A stretch of 64,000 nucleotides of DNA from Micromonospora sp. C95. Its GTDB lineage: Bacteria; Actinomycetota; Actinomycetes; Mycobacteriales; Micromonosporaceae. The stretch covers positions 248,001 to 312,000 of the forward strand of contig NZ_JAGPXT010000004.1 of assembly GCF_018070465.1 (NCBI RefSeq). The letters are read 5' to 3'. Shown piece after piece: positions 17,513-26,338 of this stretch. How positions within the stretch are numbered: position 1 is the stretch's first letter; the number at the start of each line of letters is the position of its first letter. Under the pieces are notes generated by a model that was not told where the DNA came from, made no database searches, and saw nothing but the letters and a program-made list of their open reading frames with translations. Position numbers and translations under genes: made by a program.

Positions 17513-18241
17513 ATGACCCTGAAGCTGCGTTCCGCCGGGACGAGCGACCGTGGGCTGATCCGCAGCGGAAACCAGGACGCGCTGCACTGCGGTACCTGGC
17601 TGGTCGCCGTCGCCGACGGCATGGGCGGCATGGCCGCCGGGGACCTGGCCAGCGCCATCGCCATCGGGGCGATCGGCCCGCTGGACGTGGAGACGCCGGA
17701 GGACGTGCTGGTCGCCGCATTGCAGAACGGCATCAAGCTGGCCACCGAGCGGATCCGTCAGGCGGTCGCCGAGGATCCCCAGCGGCAGGGCATGGGCACC
17801 ACGCTTACCGCGCTGCTGTTCGCGCGTACCGGAAGCTGCCTGGCGCTGGCCCACGTGGGCGACTCCCGGGCGTACCTGTTCCGCGACGGTGTGCTCAAGC
17901 AGATCACTCGGGACGACACCTTCGTGCAGATGCTCGTCGACCAGGGCCTGATCACTCCGGACCAGGCCGGCAGCCATCCCCGTCGAGCCGTGGTGACCCA
18001 GGCGTTGCAGGGCGACGAGGTGTCGCCGACGTACGCGACGATGGTGCCCCGGGCCGGTGACCGCTGGCTGCTGTGCAGCGATGGGCTGTCAAACGTCGTA
18101 CGGGCCGACACCCTGGCCGAGGTGCTGGCCGGCCAGCGGGACCGGGAGGCCTGCGCACGCAGCCTCGTCGACCTGGCGTTGCAGGCCGGCGGACCGGACA
18201 ACATCACCGTCGTCATCGCCGACGTGGTCGACGAGCCGTGA
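17513..18241 (+). CDS. PP2C-family serine/threonine phosphatase
   Basis: 242 residues, catalytic domain only, with no membrane helix. All metal-binding motifs are visible: 'GLIRSGNQDA', 'ADGMGG', 'GTTLTALLF', 'HVGDSRAYLF', 'LLCSDGLSNVV' and 'GGPDNITVVIAD'. The enzyme removes phosphate from Ser/Thr of proteins with Mn2+/Mg2+ and presumably counteracts Hanks-type kinases, none of which is nearby. It is transcribed away from the GH9 gene. Confidence 0.9.
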   Translation: MTLKLRSAGTSDRGLIRSGNQDALHCGTWLVAVADGMGGMAAGDLASAIAIGAIGPLDVETPEDVLVAALQNGIKLATERIRQAVAEDPQRQGMGTTLTALLFARTGSCLALAHVGDSRAYLFRDGVLKQITRDDTFVQMLVDQGLITPDQAGSHPRRAVVTQALQGDEVSPTYATMVPRAGDRWLLCSDGLSNVVRADTLAEVLAGQRDREACARSLVDLALQAGGPDNITVVIADVVDEP

Positions 18242-18245
18242 GCAC

Positions 18246-20915
18246 TCAGCCGCGCCGTCCGGCCCGCCGGGTCGGCGTGGCCGTGGTCGGGTCCTCCGGC
18301 CAGGGGTGGCGCGGGTAGCGTCCGCGCAGCTCGGCGCGGACCTGCCGGTAGCCGGAGCGCCAGAACGAGGCCAGGTCGGCGGTGACCGCCGCCGGCCGGC
18401 CGGCGGGGGAGAGCAGGTGCAGCAGCACCGGCACCCGCCCACCACCGATCCGGGGTGCCTCGGCCCAACCGAAGGTTTCCTGGAGCCGGACCGCGAGCAC
18501 CGGCGCGGCCGGGTCGGCGTAGTCGACCCGAATCCGGGAACCGCTCGGCACGGTGATCCGTTCCGGCGCCAGCTCGTCCAGGCGTCCGGCCAACGGCCAG
18601 GGCAGCAGCCGGCGTAGCGCACCGAGCACGTCGACGCGGGCCAGGTCGGCCCGGCGTCGAGCACCCGCCAGCTCCGGTCCGAGCCAGTGCGGCGCACCGG
18701 CCAGCAACGCCTCGTCGGAGACGTCGGGCCAGTCGTCGCCGAGTGCGTACCGGCAGAACGTCAGCCGCTCACGCAGCGCCCTGGCCGCCGACGTCCAGGT
18801 CAGCAGGTCGAGCCCGGTGTCGCGCAGCCCGGTCAGCAGCGCAGCGGCGATCTCGTCCGGCTCGGGCCGGGGCAGGGGACGGTCGACCAGCTCGATGGCA
18901 CCCAGTCTGAGCACCTCCCTGGCCACCACGTCCCCGCCCGACCAGCCGACCTCCCGTTCGCTGCGCAGCAGCGAGCCGGCCGCCGCGCGGGCGGTCCCCT
19001 CGTCGAGGACGGCGGCCAGGCGGACCCGAGCGGACGGTGCGCCGGGAACGCGGTCGGCCACCGCGACGGCCAACCAGTCGACGCCCGCCAACTCAGACCC
19101 GGGCGCCAGCTCCGCCGCGGTCCCGCCACTCATCAGGTACGCCGAACCGCCCGGCCGCCGTGCCCGGGCCAACCGCTCCGGGTACGCCAACCCGACCAGC
19201 AGCCCGGCGGCAAGCTCGTCGGGCAACCACGCCGTCCGCTCGCCGCCCACCCGGCCGTCGCCGGTCCGCTCGCCCGTCGCCCGCCTGTCGTCCGTCCGTG
19301 CGTCGTTCGCCTTCTTCGCCGGTGCGGCGTCCGACTGCCCGCCGCTCGTCGGCTCGCGTTCCCCTTGGCCGTCGGGGCCAACGCGGCCGTCGCGCGCCTG
19401 TTCCGCCGCGGCGCGCAGCCGGCGCACCTCCGCGCGCCAGCGGGCGGTGGCGGCCGGGTCGCTGCCGGCGCGCAACCGACGCCAGGCGGCGCCGAGATCG
19501 TCGCCGGAGCCGGTCACGGTGGGTTCGGCGAGCAGTGCCACCACCTGCGCGGCGCGGTCGGCGCCGACCCGGTCGGCCCCGTCGAGCAGCGCCCGGGCCA
19601 GTCGGGGATGCGCTCCGACGGCGACGACGGCCCGGCCCCGCTCGGTGATCCGGCCGTTCGCGTCGATCGCACCGAGGTCGGTGAGCGTCTCGTGAGCCAC
19701 CGTCATCGCCGCCGCCGGAGGCGGGTCCGGCAGCGCGAGCCCGGTCCCGCCGGGGGCGCCCCAGGCGGCCAGTTCGAGGGCGAAGCCGGTCAGGTCGGCG
19801 GTGGCGATCTCCGGTTCCGGCTGTCCGGGCAACCGCTCGTGCACTCCCGGCGACCAGCAGCGGTACACCTGTCCCGGTGCCTCCCGCCCGGCCCGGCCGG
19901 CCCGCTGGGTCGCCGCCGCCCGGGAGACCGGCACGGTGACCAGCGCGCCCAGCCCTCGGGCCAGGTCCAACCGGGCCACCCGGGACAGGCCCGCGTCCAC
20001 CACCGTCCGTACGCCGGGCACAGTGAGACTGCTCTCCGCCAACGCGGTGGCCAGCACCACCCGTCGCCGGTCTCCCACCCGCAGCGCGGCGTCCTGGTCG
20101 GCCCCGCTCTGCCGGCCGTGCAACCGGAGCACGTCGACGCTGCCGCCCAGGCCGGCCAGCCGGCCGGCGACCGCGGCGATCTCACCCACGCCGGGCAGGA
20201 AGACCAGCAGGTCGCCCTCCTGCTCGCGCAGGGCCCGCCGGACGGTGGCCGCGACGTGGTCGAGCAGTACCCGGTCCACCGGGCCGGCACCGGGCGGTGG
20301 CACGGGTCGGGGCGGTGGCGTCCAGATGCGGCGCACCGGATGCAGCGCCGACGACGCCCGTACCACCGGCGCCGGCAGCGTGGCGCCGAGCAGCGCGGCG
20401 AAGCGGTCCGCCTCCGGAGTCGCCGACATGGCCAGCAGCCACAGCTCCGGCCGCAGGGTCGCCCGGGACTCGACGCTGAAGGCGAGCGCCAGGTCGGCGT
20501 CGAGCTGGCGCTCGTGGATCTCGTCGAGCAGCACCGCGTCGACGCCGGCCAGCTCCGGGTCGTGGTGCAACCGGCGGACCAGCAGACCGGTGGTGACGAC
20601 CTCGATCCGGGTACGCGGTCCGGCCCGGCGCTCACCCCGAACCGCGTAACCGACCCGCCCGCCGACCGGCTCGCCGAGCAGGGCCGCCATCCGCCGGGCG
20701 GCGGCCCGGGCGGCCACCCGGCGGGGCTGAGCGACGATCACCCGCCCGGCCACCGCGTCGGCGACGGCGAGTGGGGCGAGAGTGGTCTTGCCGGTGCCCG
20801 GCGGGGCGACCAGGACCGCGCTGCCGGCCGAGCCCAGCGCCGCCACCAACGCCGGCAACACCGGCCGGACCGGCAGGTCGATGGGCACGTCGGAGAGCAC
20901 GGCCCAGTCTCGCAC
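18246..20915 (-). CDS. hrpB: ATP-dependent helicase HrpB
   Basis: About 889 residues from a GTG at 20915, chosen because GAGGGGGG precedes it; GTG codons at 20900 and 20888 are alternatives, since the conserved part begins 'IDLPVRPVLPALVAAL'. DEAH-type core: 'VAPPGTGKTT', 'LLDEIHERQLD', 'AMSATPE', 'TQRAGRAGREAPG'. A C-terminal HrpB domain follows ('RIRVDYADPAAPVLAVRLQETFG', ending 'HPWPEDPTTATPTRR'). A low-complexity stretch of about 60 residues rich in Arg, Gly, Asp and Glu interrupts the protein around bases 19230-19410. Nucleic-acid helicase of unclear physiological role. Confidence 0.88.
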   Translation of the reverse strand: MRDWAVLSDVPIDLPVRPVLPALVAALGSAGSAVLVAPPGTGKTTLAPLAVADAVAGRVIVAQPRRVAARAAARRMAALLGEPVGGRVGYAVRGERRAGPRTRIEVVTTGLLVRRLHHDPELAGVDAVLLDEIHERQLDADLALAFSVESRATLRPELWLLAMSATPEADRFAALLGATLPAPVVRASSALHPVRRIWTPPPRPVPPPGAGPVDRVLLDHVAATVRRALREQEGDLLVFLPGVGEIAAVAGRLAGLGGSVDVLRLHGRQSGADQDAALRVGDRRRVVLATALAESSLTVPGVRTVVDAGLSRVARLDLARGLGALVTVPVSRAAATQRAGRAGREAPGQVYRCWSPGVHERLPGQPEPEIATADLTGFALELAAWGAPGGTGLALPDPPPAAAMTVAHETLTDLGAIDANGRITERGRAVVAVGAHPRLARALLDGADRVGADRAAQVVALLAEPTVTGSGDDLGAAWRRLRAGSDPAATARWRAEVRRLRAAAEQARDGRVGPDGQGEREPTSGGQSDAAPAKKANDARTDDRRATGERTGDGRVGGERTAWLPDELAAGLLVGLAYPERLARARRPGGSAYLMSGGTAAELAPGSELAGVDWLAVAVADRVPGAPSARVRLAAVLDEGTARAAAGSLLRSEREVGWSGGDVVAREVLRLGAIELVDRPLPRPEPDEIAAALLTGLRDTGLDLLTWTSAARALRERLTFCRYALGDDWPDVSDEALLAGAPHWLGPELAGARRRADLARVDVLGALRRLLPWPLAGRLDELAPERITVPSGSRIRVDYADPAAPVLAVRLQETFGWAEAPRIGGGRVPVLLHLLSPAGRPAAVTADLASFWRSGYRQVRAELRGRYPRHPWPEDPTTATPTRRAGRRG

Positions 20916-21457
20916 CGCCCCCCTCAGGCTCTCCCGGGCAGTCCCGGCGTCGCCCGCGCCGATACCTCGACTGCCCGGGGTGCTCGCGTCTGCGCCCGTC
21001 GAGCTACGCGTGCCCGTCACACTCCGTAGCTGCTTTCCCGGGCCCCACCTAACCTGCTTCGCCCCTTTGCTCTGCTTCAACCCACGCAACGTTTACTTTC
21101 CGTGATGATCAGCCCGCTGGCTGGTCGGCCGGGTCCCGACTTCATGGCAGGTCGTTAGGGGGTTGCGTCGGTTGAAGCAGAGCAAAGGGACTGAGGTGGG
21201 ACATGGGTGGGTGGGGGGAGCGATTGCGGACGGTGACCCGGGGGATGCAGTGCTTCGGTGACAAAGGGTGACGGTTGGACGGACCCGGCCTAGCTGTTCC
21301 ACCCGGGCATGAAGCCGGCTGCTGCGGGCGCGGTGCGGAGCAGGGCGGCGCGGTCGGCATGGCGCGGCGTGGGTCGACGCGGGGTGGCCGTGGGCCGGGC
21401 GGACAGCGTGGCTGGGGCCCGGCGGGTGAGGGGTGGGCCCGGCGGGCGGTGGGTGGG
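20916..21457. other. Intergenic region with long inverted repeat
   Basis: No convincing coding frame lies between the hrpB start and the DUF397 stop. The region contains the 28-base-arm inverted repeat at 21063-21189, followed by GC-rich DNA (21230-21457) in which I see no further structure. The hrpB promoter should lie in the left part. Confidence 0.6.
21063..21189. repeat. Intergenic inverted repeat, family 2 (28-bp arms)
   Basis: Arms at 21063-21090 and 21162-21189 match over 27 of 28 positions. The arm core is CTCTGCTTCAAC. The 71-base interior is not itself symmetric. The size and symmetry resemble a non-autonomous mobile element or a dispersed palindrome; no flanking target duplication is obvious. 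Confidence 0.75.
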
Positions 21458-21649
21458 TCAGCCAGTGTGGACGCTGGCGACGAAGGCGTGCCAGGCCGAC
21501 GGCGGGAAGGTCAGCACCGGGCCGTGCCGGTCCTTGCTGTCCCGGACCGCGACTGCACCGTCGACGGTGGCCACCTCGACGCAGTTGCCGTTGCCCACAC
21601 TGCGCGTGCTGGTGCGCCACTCCGCCCGGGACAGGTCGAGCGCGGTCAT
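21458..21649 (-). CDS. DUF397 domain protein
   Basis: 63 residues, all DUF397: 'WRTSTRSVGNGNCVEVA', 'GAVAVRDSKDRHGPVLTF' and 'AWHAFVASV'. ATG 21649 has AAGGGA upstream. DUF397 genes in actinomycetes are nearly always paired with an XRE/DUF5753 regulator, as here (stop of the regulator 43 bases upstream). Some Streptomyces pairs behave like toxin-antitoxin or developmental switches; the role of this pair is unknown. Confidence 0.9.
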   Translation of the reverse strand: MTALDLSRAEWRTSTRSVGNGNCVEVATVDGAVAVRDSKDRHGPVLTFPPSAWHAFVASVHTG

Positions 21650-21692
21650 CGCGATCCCTTCGTCGATACCGACAGTGACCGCGATGCAGCGG

Positions 21693-22535
21693 TCACGTAA
21701 AGTAACGAGAAGCTTCCTTCAGGCGGATCAGGGACGCCGCTGGATCGAGTGCCAGACTGCACAGCCTCTCGTGCACAAGGCTATACGAGCGCACCTGCGC
21801 GGCCTCCTCCAGTGCCAGTCCCGTGGAGAGATTTTCCAGGTAGACAACGGCCGCGTCGGCCGCGTCGGCGAACGTGAGGAGCACGTACGGCGAGTTCATC
21901 GCCGGATGTCCACCGGCCTCGAAGGGAAGTACCTGGAGGGTTACGTTGGGTAGTTGGGCGAGGGTCTCCAGGTGGGTCGTCTGGCCCGCCATGACGGTGC
22001 GATCGCTGACAGGGCGTAGCAGTACCGCCTCGTTCAGCACCACCGACAGCTCCACCGGATCGTCGCCGCGCAGCACATCCTGCCGGCGTAGCCGGGCGGC
22101 CACCTTGCGATCGAGATCCTCCTCGCCGGCGGTCAGCCGGTACACCTCGCGGGCGTACGCCTCGGTCTGCAACAGGCCGGGCACCGCCTCGGCCTCGTAC
22201 GTGCGCAGGGTGGCGGCCTCGGCCTCCAGTCCGACGTAGAACTCGAACCATTCCGGGAGTACGTCGCTGTAGTGCTGCCACCAGCCGCGCTGCTGGGCAC
22301 CCCGGGCGATCTCGATGAGTGCCTCGGCGTCGCTGCCGGTGACCTCGTACAGCGCGAGCGCGGCCCGTACATCGCGGGGCTTGATGCCGATCTGCGCGTT
22401 CTCGATGCGCGACAGGTTGCTCTTGGACATGTCCAGTTGTCGAGCGGCGACGTCCAGGGTCATGCCGGCGCGTTCCCGCAACTGGCGCAGTTCCCGGGCG
22501 ATACGGCGGCGTCGAACGGTGGGGCTCGCGGTCAC
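21693..22535 (-). CDS. XRE-family regulator with DUF5753 (Scr1-like)
   Basis: 280 residues from GTG 22535. N-terminal helix-turn-helix (residues about 10-70: 'LRQLRERAGMTLDVAARQLDMSKSNLSRIENAQIGI'), then the DUF5753 region with 'WWQHYSDVLPEWFEFYVGLEAEA', 'TYEAEAVPGLLQTEAYAREV' and 'LNEAVLLRPV'. It forms an operon with the DUF397 gene. The divergent region toward the GPP34 gene carries GCAACT/AGTTGC repeats that may be its operator. Confidence 0.9.
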   Translation of the reverse strand: MTASPTVRRRRIARELRQLRERAGMTLDVAARQLDMSKSNLSRIENAQIGIKPRDVRAALALYEVTGSDAEALIEIARGAQQRGWWQHYSDVLPEWFEFYVGLEAEAATLRTYEAEAVPGLLQTEAYAREVYRLTAGEEDLDRKVAARLRRQDVLRGDDPVELSVVLNEAVLLRPVSDRTVMAGQTTHLETLAQLPNVTLQVLPFEAGGHPAMNSPYVLLTFADAADAAVVYLENLSTGLALEEAAQVRSYSLVHERLCSLALDPAASLIRLKEASRYFT

Positions 22536-22583
22536 CCTCCGAGTCTGTCACGGGAAAAGGCGCAGGTCGCTTCACCACGGAGT

Positions 22584-22618
22584 GCAACTGCCGAAAACGG
22601 GAGTTGCGTTGCAGTTGC
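22584..22618. promoter_or_regulatory. Candidate operator: GCAACT / AGTTGC repeats
   Basis: GCAACT (22584-22589) is mirrored by AGTTGC at 22602-22607 and again at 22613-22618, in the 141 bases between the divergent XRE and GPP34 genes. An inverted pair with 12-base spacing plus a direct copy is a plausible regulator binding site; assignment to the XRE protein is inference. Confidence 0.4.
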
Positions 22619-22676
22619 GCTCGGTGCATCCTTTCCCGGTTAGCGATCACTGTGGACGGCCGGCTCGGGAGGACGT

Positions 22677-23303
22677 GTGCTCACCGCCGACGAGTTCTTT
22701 CTGATCGCGCACAACGACACCCGGGGCAAGGCGAAGCTGCACCCGGCGGCGACCGGTCTCGGTCTGGCCGGGGGGCTCCTCGGCGAGCTGATCCTCTATG
22801 GACACATCACTGTCGTCGCCGGCCAGGTCGGCGTGATCGACCGCCGGCCGCCGGCCGACGCGTTGGCGCACACCGTGCTGGACCAGCTGGTCGGCGAGGC
22901 GCAGCACCAGTCGGTGCGTACCTGGCTCAGTTTTCTCGCCCAGAACTCGGTCACCTCGGTGGGGGAGCGGCTGTCCCGGGCCGGCGTGCTGCGCCGGCAG
23001 GAGAGCCGGCGACTGCTCCGGAGCACCGTCACCTACCAGCCGATCGACCTCAACGTCGTGGCCTGGCCGGCGACCCGGCTGCGGGCGCTGCTGGAGCGCG
23101 CCGAGCCGCCCAGCGTCCCCGACGCGACGCTGCTCGGGCTGGTCGCCGCGGCCGGCCTGACCCGGGAGGTGCTGTGGAGCGCAGGTCCGCGCGCACACCA
23201 CCGACTCAACCTGATCATCCCGGCTCTGCCGGACCCGCTGAAGGAACTCGTGGCGCACACCGAGGCAGCCGTTGGTGCGGCGGTGCTGCGCGGCGCCCCC
23301 TGA
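22677..23303 (+). CDS. GPP34 family phosphoprotein
   Basis: 208 residues from GTG 22677 with GGGAGGA 5 bases upstream. It matches the GPP34/GOLPH3 fold: 'LTADEFFLIAHNDTRGKAKLHPAATGLGLAGGLLGELIL' at the N-terminus, 'GHITVVAGQVGVID', and a helical C-terminus. Eukaryotic GOLPH3 binds phosphatidylinositol-4-phosphate at the Golgi; actinobacteria have many paralogues of unknown function, possibly membrane-lipid binding. It is divergent from the XRE regulator. Confidence 0.88.
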   Translation: MLTADEFFLIAHNDTRGKAKLHPAATGLGLAGGLLGELILYGHITVVAGQVGVIDRRPPADALAHTVLDQLVGEAQHQSVRTWLSFLAQNSVTSVGERLSRAGVLRRQESRRLLRSTVTYQPIDLNVVAWPATRLRALLERAEPPSVPDATLLGLVAAAGLTREVLWSAGPRAHHRLNLIIPALPDPLKELVAHTEAAVGAAVLRGAP

Positions 23304-23339
23304 CCCGGTAAACCCCTTCCCCCCAGACCGGAGCGGTAC

Positions 23340-24863
23340 ATGTCCTCGACAGCGACAACCGAACGACCGAGCAACGTCTCCGAGGCGCTGGCCCGTGGCC
23401 GGCTCGGCGTCCCCTCAGTGATCTTCTTCGTCCTCTCCGCGGCGGCTCCGCTGACCGTGGTCGCCGGCGTGGTCACCACCGGCTACGGGGTCATCGGCGT
23501 GCTCGGTATTCCGCTGGCCTTCCTGGCGGTGGCCGTGGTGCTCGCCGTCTTCTCCGTCGGCTACGTGGCGATGGCTCGGCGGATGGCCAACGCCGGGGCC
23601 TTCTACGCGTACGTGGCCCGGGGGCTGGGCCGCCCGGCCGGTGTGGGTACGGCGTGGGTGGCGCTGATCGCCTACAACGCCCTCCAGGTCGGGCTCTACG
23701 GCACCATCGGCGCGGCGGCGGCACCGGTGCTGGACCGGCTGTTCGGGATCACGCCACAGTGGTGGATCGTGGCGCTGGTGGCGTGGGCGCTGGTGGCGAT
23801 GCTCGGCCTGCTCCGGGTGGACATCAACGGCATGGTGCTGGCGGCGCTGCTCTGCGCCGAGATCGCCATCATCGTGGTGTTCGACCTCGGCCAGCTGGGC
23901 AACCCGGCCGGTGGCAGCGTGAGCTTCGCCGCGTTCTCGCCGGAGAACTTCTTCGTGCCCGGGCTGGGCGCGGTGCTGGTGCTGGCGATCCTCGGTTTCG
24001 TCGGCTTCGAGGCGGCGGTGGTCTTCAGCGAGGAGAGCAAGGACCCGAAGCGTACGGTGCCGATGGCCACCTACCTGTCCGTGGCGATCATCGCGGTGGT
24101 CTACGCGCTGTCCTCGTGGAGCATGACGGTGGCGGTGGGGCCGGACCGGATCGTCGAGGAGGCGGGCACCCAGAGCGTCGAGCTGATCTTCAACCTGGCC
24201 GGGGCACACCTGGGCGACACGGTCCTGACCATCGGGCAGGCACTCTTCCTGACCTCGGTGCTGGCCGCCATGATCTCGTTCCACAACACCACCGCGCGCT
24301 ACGCCTTCGCGCTGGGCCGGGAGCGGGTGCTGCCGGCGGTGTTCGGGCGCACCTCGCCGAGCACCGGGGCGCCCCGGGCCGCCTCGCTCGCGCAGAGCGT
24401 GCTGGGCCTGCTGGTGATCATCCTGTACGCGGTGAACGGCTGGGACCCGGTCCTGCAGCTGTTCTTCTGGCTGGGCACCAGCGGCGGATTCGGCGTGCTG
24501 TTGCTGATCGCGACCACCGCGGTAGCGATCATCGCGTACTTTGCCCGCAGCGGTGAGCAGGAGACGCTGTGGCGGCGGTTGGTCGCGCCCGGCCTCGCCG
24601 CGATCGCACTTGTCGCGATCATCGTGCTGGCGGTGCAGAACTTCGCCAACCTGCTCGGGGTCGAGCCGGACTCGCCGCTGCGCTGGGCGATTCCGGCGGC
24701 CTACCCGGTGGCGGCGCTGCTGGGCGGGTTGTGGGGCCTGTCGCTGCGGCGGCGGCGCCCCGACACCTACGCCCGGATCGGCCTGGGCGCGGAGAGCGCG
24801 GCGGCTGTGGTGGTTCCCCCGTCGGTCACCGAGCCGGCGCCGGCGGCGGAGGTGCGGCGATGA
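23340..24863 (+). CDS. APC-family amino acid permease
   Basis: 507 residues with about 12 membrane helices. The first helix 'VIFFVLSAAAPLTVVAGVVTTGYGVIGVLGIP' holds the family's broken-helix substrate site, and 'GFVGFEAAVVFSEESKDPKRTVPMAT' is the typical helix-6 region. C-terminal tail is cytoplasmic and Ala/Pro-rich. It imports an amino acid or polyamine by proton symport or exchange; the substrate is not identifiable. The GNAT gene overlaps its stop codon (ATGA), so the two are translationally coupled. Confidence 0.88.
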   Translation: MSSTATTERPSNVSEALARGRLGVPSVIFFVLSAAAPLTVVAGVVTTGYGVIGVLGIPLAFLAVAVVLAVFSVGYVAMARRMANAGAFYAYVARGLGRPAGVGTAWVALIAYNALQVGLYGTIGAAAAPVLDRLFGITPQWWIVALVAWALVAMLGLLRVDINGMVLAALLCAEIAIIVVFDLGQLGNPAGGSVSFAAFSPENFFVPGLGAVLVLAILGFVGFEAAVVFSEESKDPKRTVPMATYLSVAIIAVVYALSSWSMTVAVGPDRIVEEAGTQSVELIFNLAGAHLGDTVLTIGQALFLTSVLAAMISFHNTTARYAFALGRERVLPAVFGRTSPSTGAPRAASLAQSVLGLLVIILYAVNGWDPVLQLFFWLGTSGGFGVLLLIATTAVAIIAYFARSGEQETLWRRLVAPGLAAIALVAIIVLAVQNFANLLGVEPDSPLRWAIPAAYPVAALLGGLWGLSLRRRRPDTYARIGLGAESAAAVVVPPSVTEPAPAAEVRR

Positions 24864-25453
24864 GCCGGCCGGAGATCGGGCAACTCGGCGCGGACGACAC
24901 CCGCTGGGTCGCCGCCCGGATAGCCGAGGCGTTCATGGTGCTGGACCAGCCCCGCTGGCTGGTGCCGGACGAGGCCAAGCGGGAGTCGGTGCTGGCCGGC
25001 AGCTTCGAGATCATCGTCGAGCACGCCACTCGGCACGGACTGGTGTTCGGCACCGAGGATCGCGCCGGGGTGGCCGTCTGGTTGCCGTCGGTCGGTGAAC
25101 CACTGCCGCCGCCGGAGGACTACGACGCCCGGCTGGCCCTGGCGTGCGGGGAGTGGACCCCGAACTTCGTGCACCTGGACGAGCTGTTCGCGGCCAACCA
25201 TCCGCACGCCGATCATCACCACCTGGCGCTGCTCGCCGTGCGTCCGGACCGGCAGGGCCAGGGCGTCGGCACTGCCCTGCTACGCCACCATCACGCCTGG
25301 CTGGACGCCAACGGCATGCCGGCGTACCTGGAGGCGAGCAGCGAGACCAGCCGCGACCTGTACGCGCGGCACGGCTATCGGGTCGCCGAGCCGTTCCGGC
25401 TGCCCGACGGCACGCCGTTCTGGCCGATGTGGCGGGAGCCCGTCGCCGGCTGA
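24860..25453 (+). CDS. GNAT-family N-acetyltransferase coupled to permease
   Basis: 197 residues. ATG at 24860 overlaps the permease TGA. The acetyl-CoA motif 'LLAVRPDRQGQGVGTALL' lies near residue 125, preceded by 'HHHLAL' and followed by 'YLEASSETSRDLYARHGYRV', the pattern of the GNAT subgroup related to drug or amine acetyltransferases. Tight coupling to the permease suggests it acetylates the transported compound, but this is inference. Confidence 0.87.
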   Translation: MSRPEIGQLGADDTRWVAARIAEAFMVLDQPRWLVPDEAKRESVLAGSFEIIVEHATRHGLVFGTEDRAGVAVWLPSVGEPLPPPEDYDARLALACGEWTPNFVHLDELFAANHPHADHHHLALLAVRPDRQGQGVGTALLRHHHAWLDANGMPAYLEASSETSRDLYARHGYRVAEPFRLPDGTPFWPMWREPVAG

Positions 25454-25467
25454 GGTGGCGCGAACAC

Positions 25468-25502
25468 GATGGTGGCCGGGTCCGACGGACCCGGCCACCA
25501 TC
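25468..25502. terminator. Bidirectional terminator hairpin
   Basis: Perfect 16-bp stem (25468-25483 with 25487-25502) and a 3-base loop, placed 15 bases after the GNAT stop and 12 bases before the convergent sigma-factor stop. Confidence 0.9.
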
Positions 25503-25513
25503 GCCACCCCCTC

Positions 25514-26338
25514 CTAGTACGTGCCGTCGAGCTGCCCCCGCAGCTTCGTCAGGGCCCGGGCCAGCAGCCGGGACACGTGCATCTGCGACACGCCGATCTG
25601 CTCCGCGATCTGCGACTGGGTCAGGTTGCCGTAGAACCGCAGCGTCAGGATCTTCTGCTCGCGCTCGTCGAGCGTGGCCAGCGCCGGGCCCAGCGCCACC
25701 CGCAGCTCGGCCAGCTCGAACTCGCTGTCCTCACCGCCGAGCATGTCGCCCAGCTCGGTCGCGCGATCGCCGTCACCGGTCGGCGTGGACAGCGACACCG
25801 CGTTGTACGCGCGGGCACCCTCCAGGCCCTCCAGCACCTCTTCCTCGGTGAGCTTGAGGTGGGCGGCGATGTCGGCCACCGTCGGGGAACGGCCCAGGGA
25901 CTGCAACAGGGAGCTGTTGGCGTCCGAGATGGCCAGCCGCAGTTCCTGCAGGCGGCGGGGCACCCGGATGTCCCACGTCCGGTCGCGGAAGTGCCGCTTC
26001 AGCTCGCCGATGATGGTGGGGATCGCGTAGCCGGCGAAGTCGACGCCGCGGGAGGGGTCGAACTTGTCGATGGCCTTGATGAGGCCGACGGCGGCGGTCT
26101 GCGCGAGATCGTCGGTGGGCTCGCCGCGACCGCTGTAGCGGTGGGCGAGGTGGTTGGCCAGCGGCAACCAGGCCTCGATCGCCCGGTCGCGCAGCGCGGC
26201 TCGGGAGGGGTGTCCGGCCGGCAGCGCGGCCATGGCGTTCAGCAGCTCGGCGGCGCTGTCGGTGAGCGCCCGCGGGTCGAGCTTCGGGGTCGGGGTTGCC
26301 GGGGTGGTCGCCGATTCGGTGATCGTTGACGCGGTCAT
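25514..26338 (-). CDS. SigB/SigF-type RNA polymerase sigma factor
   Basis: 274 residues. Region 2 'DDLAQTAAVGLIKAIDKFDPSRGVDFAGYAIPTIIGELKRHFRD' includes the core-binding and -10 recognition helices; region 3 follows ('LGRSPTVADIAAHLKLTEEEVLEGLE'), and region 4 ends with the helix-turn-helix 'LTQSQIAEQIGVSQMHVSRLLARAL'. This is the stress and sporulation SigB/F group of actinobacteria. No anti-sigma gene is adjacent; a SpoIIE phosphatase with an ATPase domain lies 10 kb away (35730-37859). AGGGAGGA precedes ATG 26338. Confidence 0.93.
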   Translation of the reverse strand: MTASTITESATTPATPTPKLDPRALTDSAAELLNAMAALPAGHPSRAALRDRAIEAWLPLANHLAHRYSGRGEPTDDLAQTAAVGLIKAIDKFDPSRGVDFAGYAIPTIIGELKRHFRDRTWDIRVPRRLQELRLAISDANSSLLQSLGRSPTVADIAAHLKLTEEEVLEGLEGARAYNAVSLSTPTGDGDRATELGDMLGGEDSEFELAELRVALGPALATLDEREQKILTLRFYGNLTQSQIAEQIGVSQMHVSRLLARALTKLRGQLDGTY

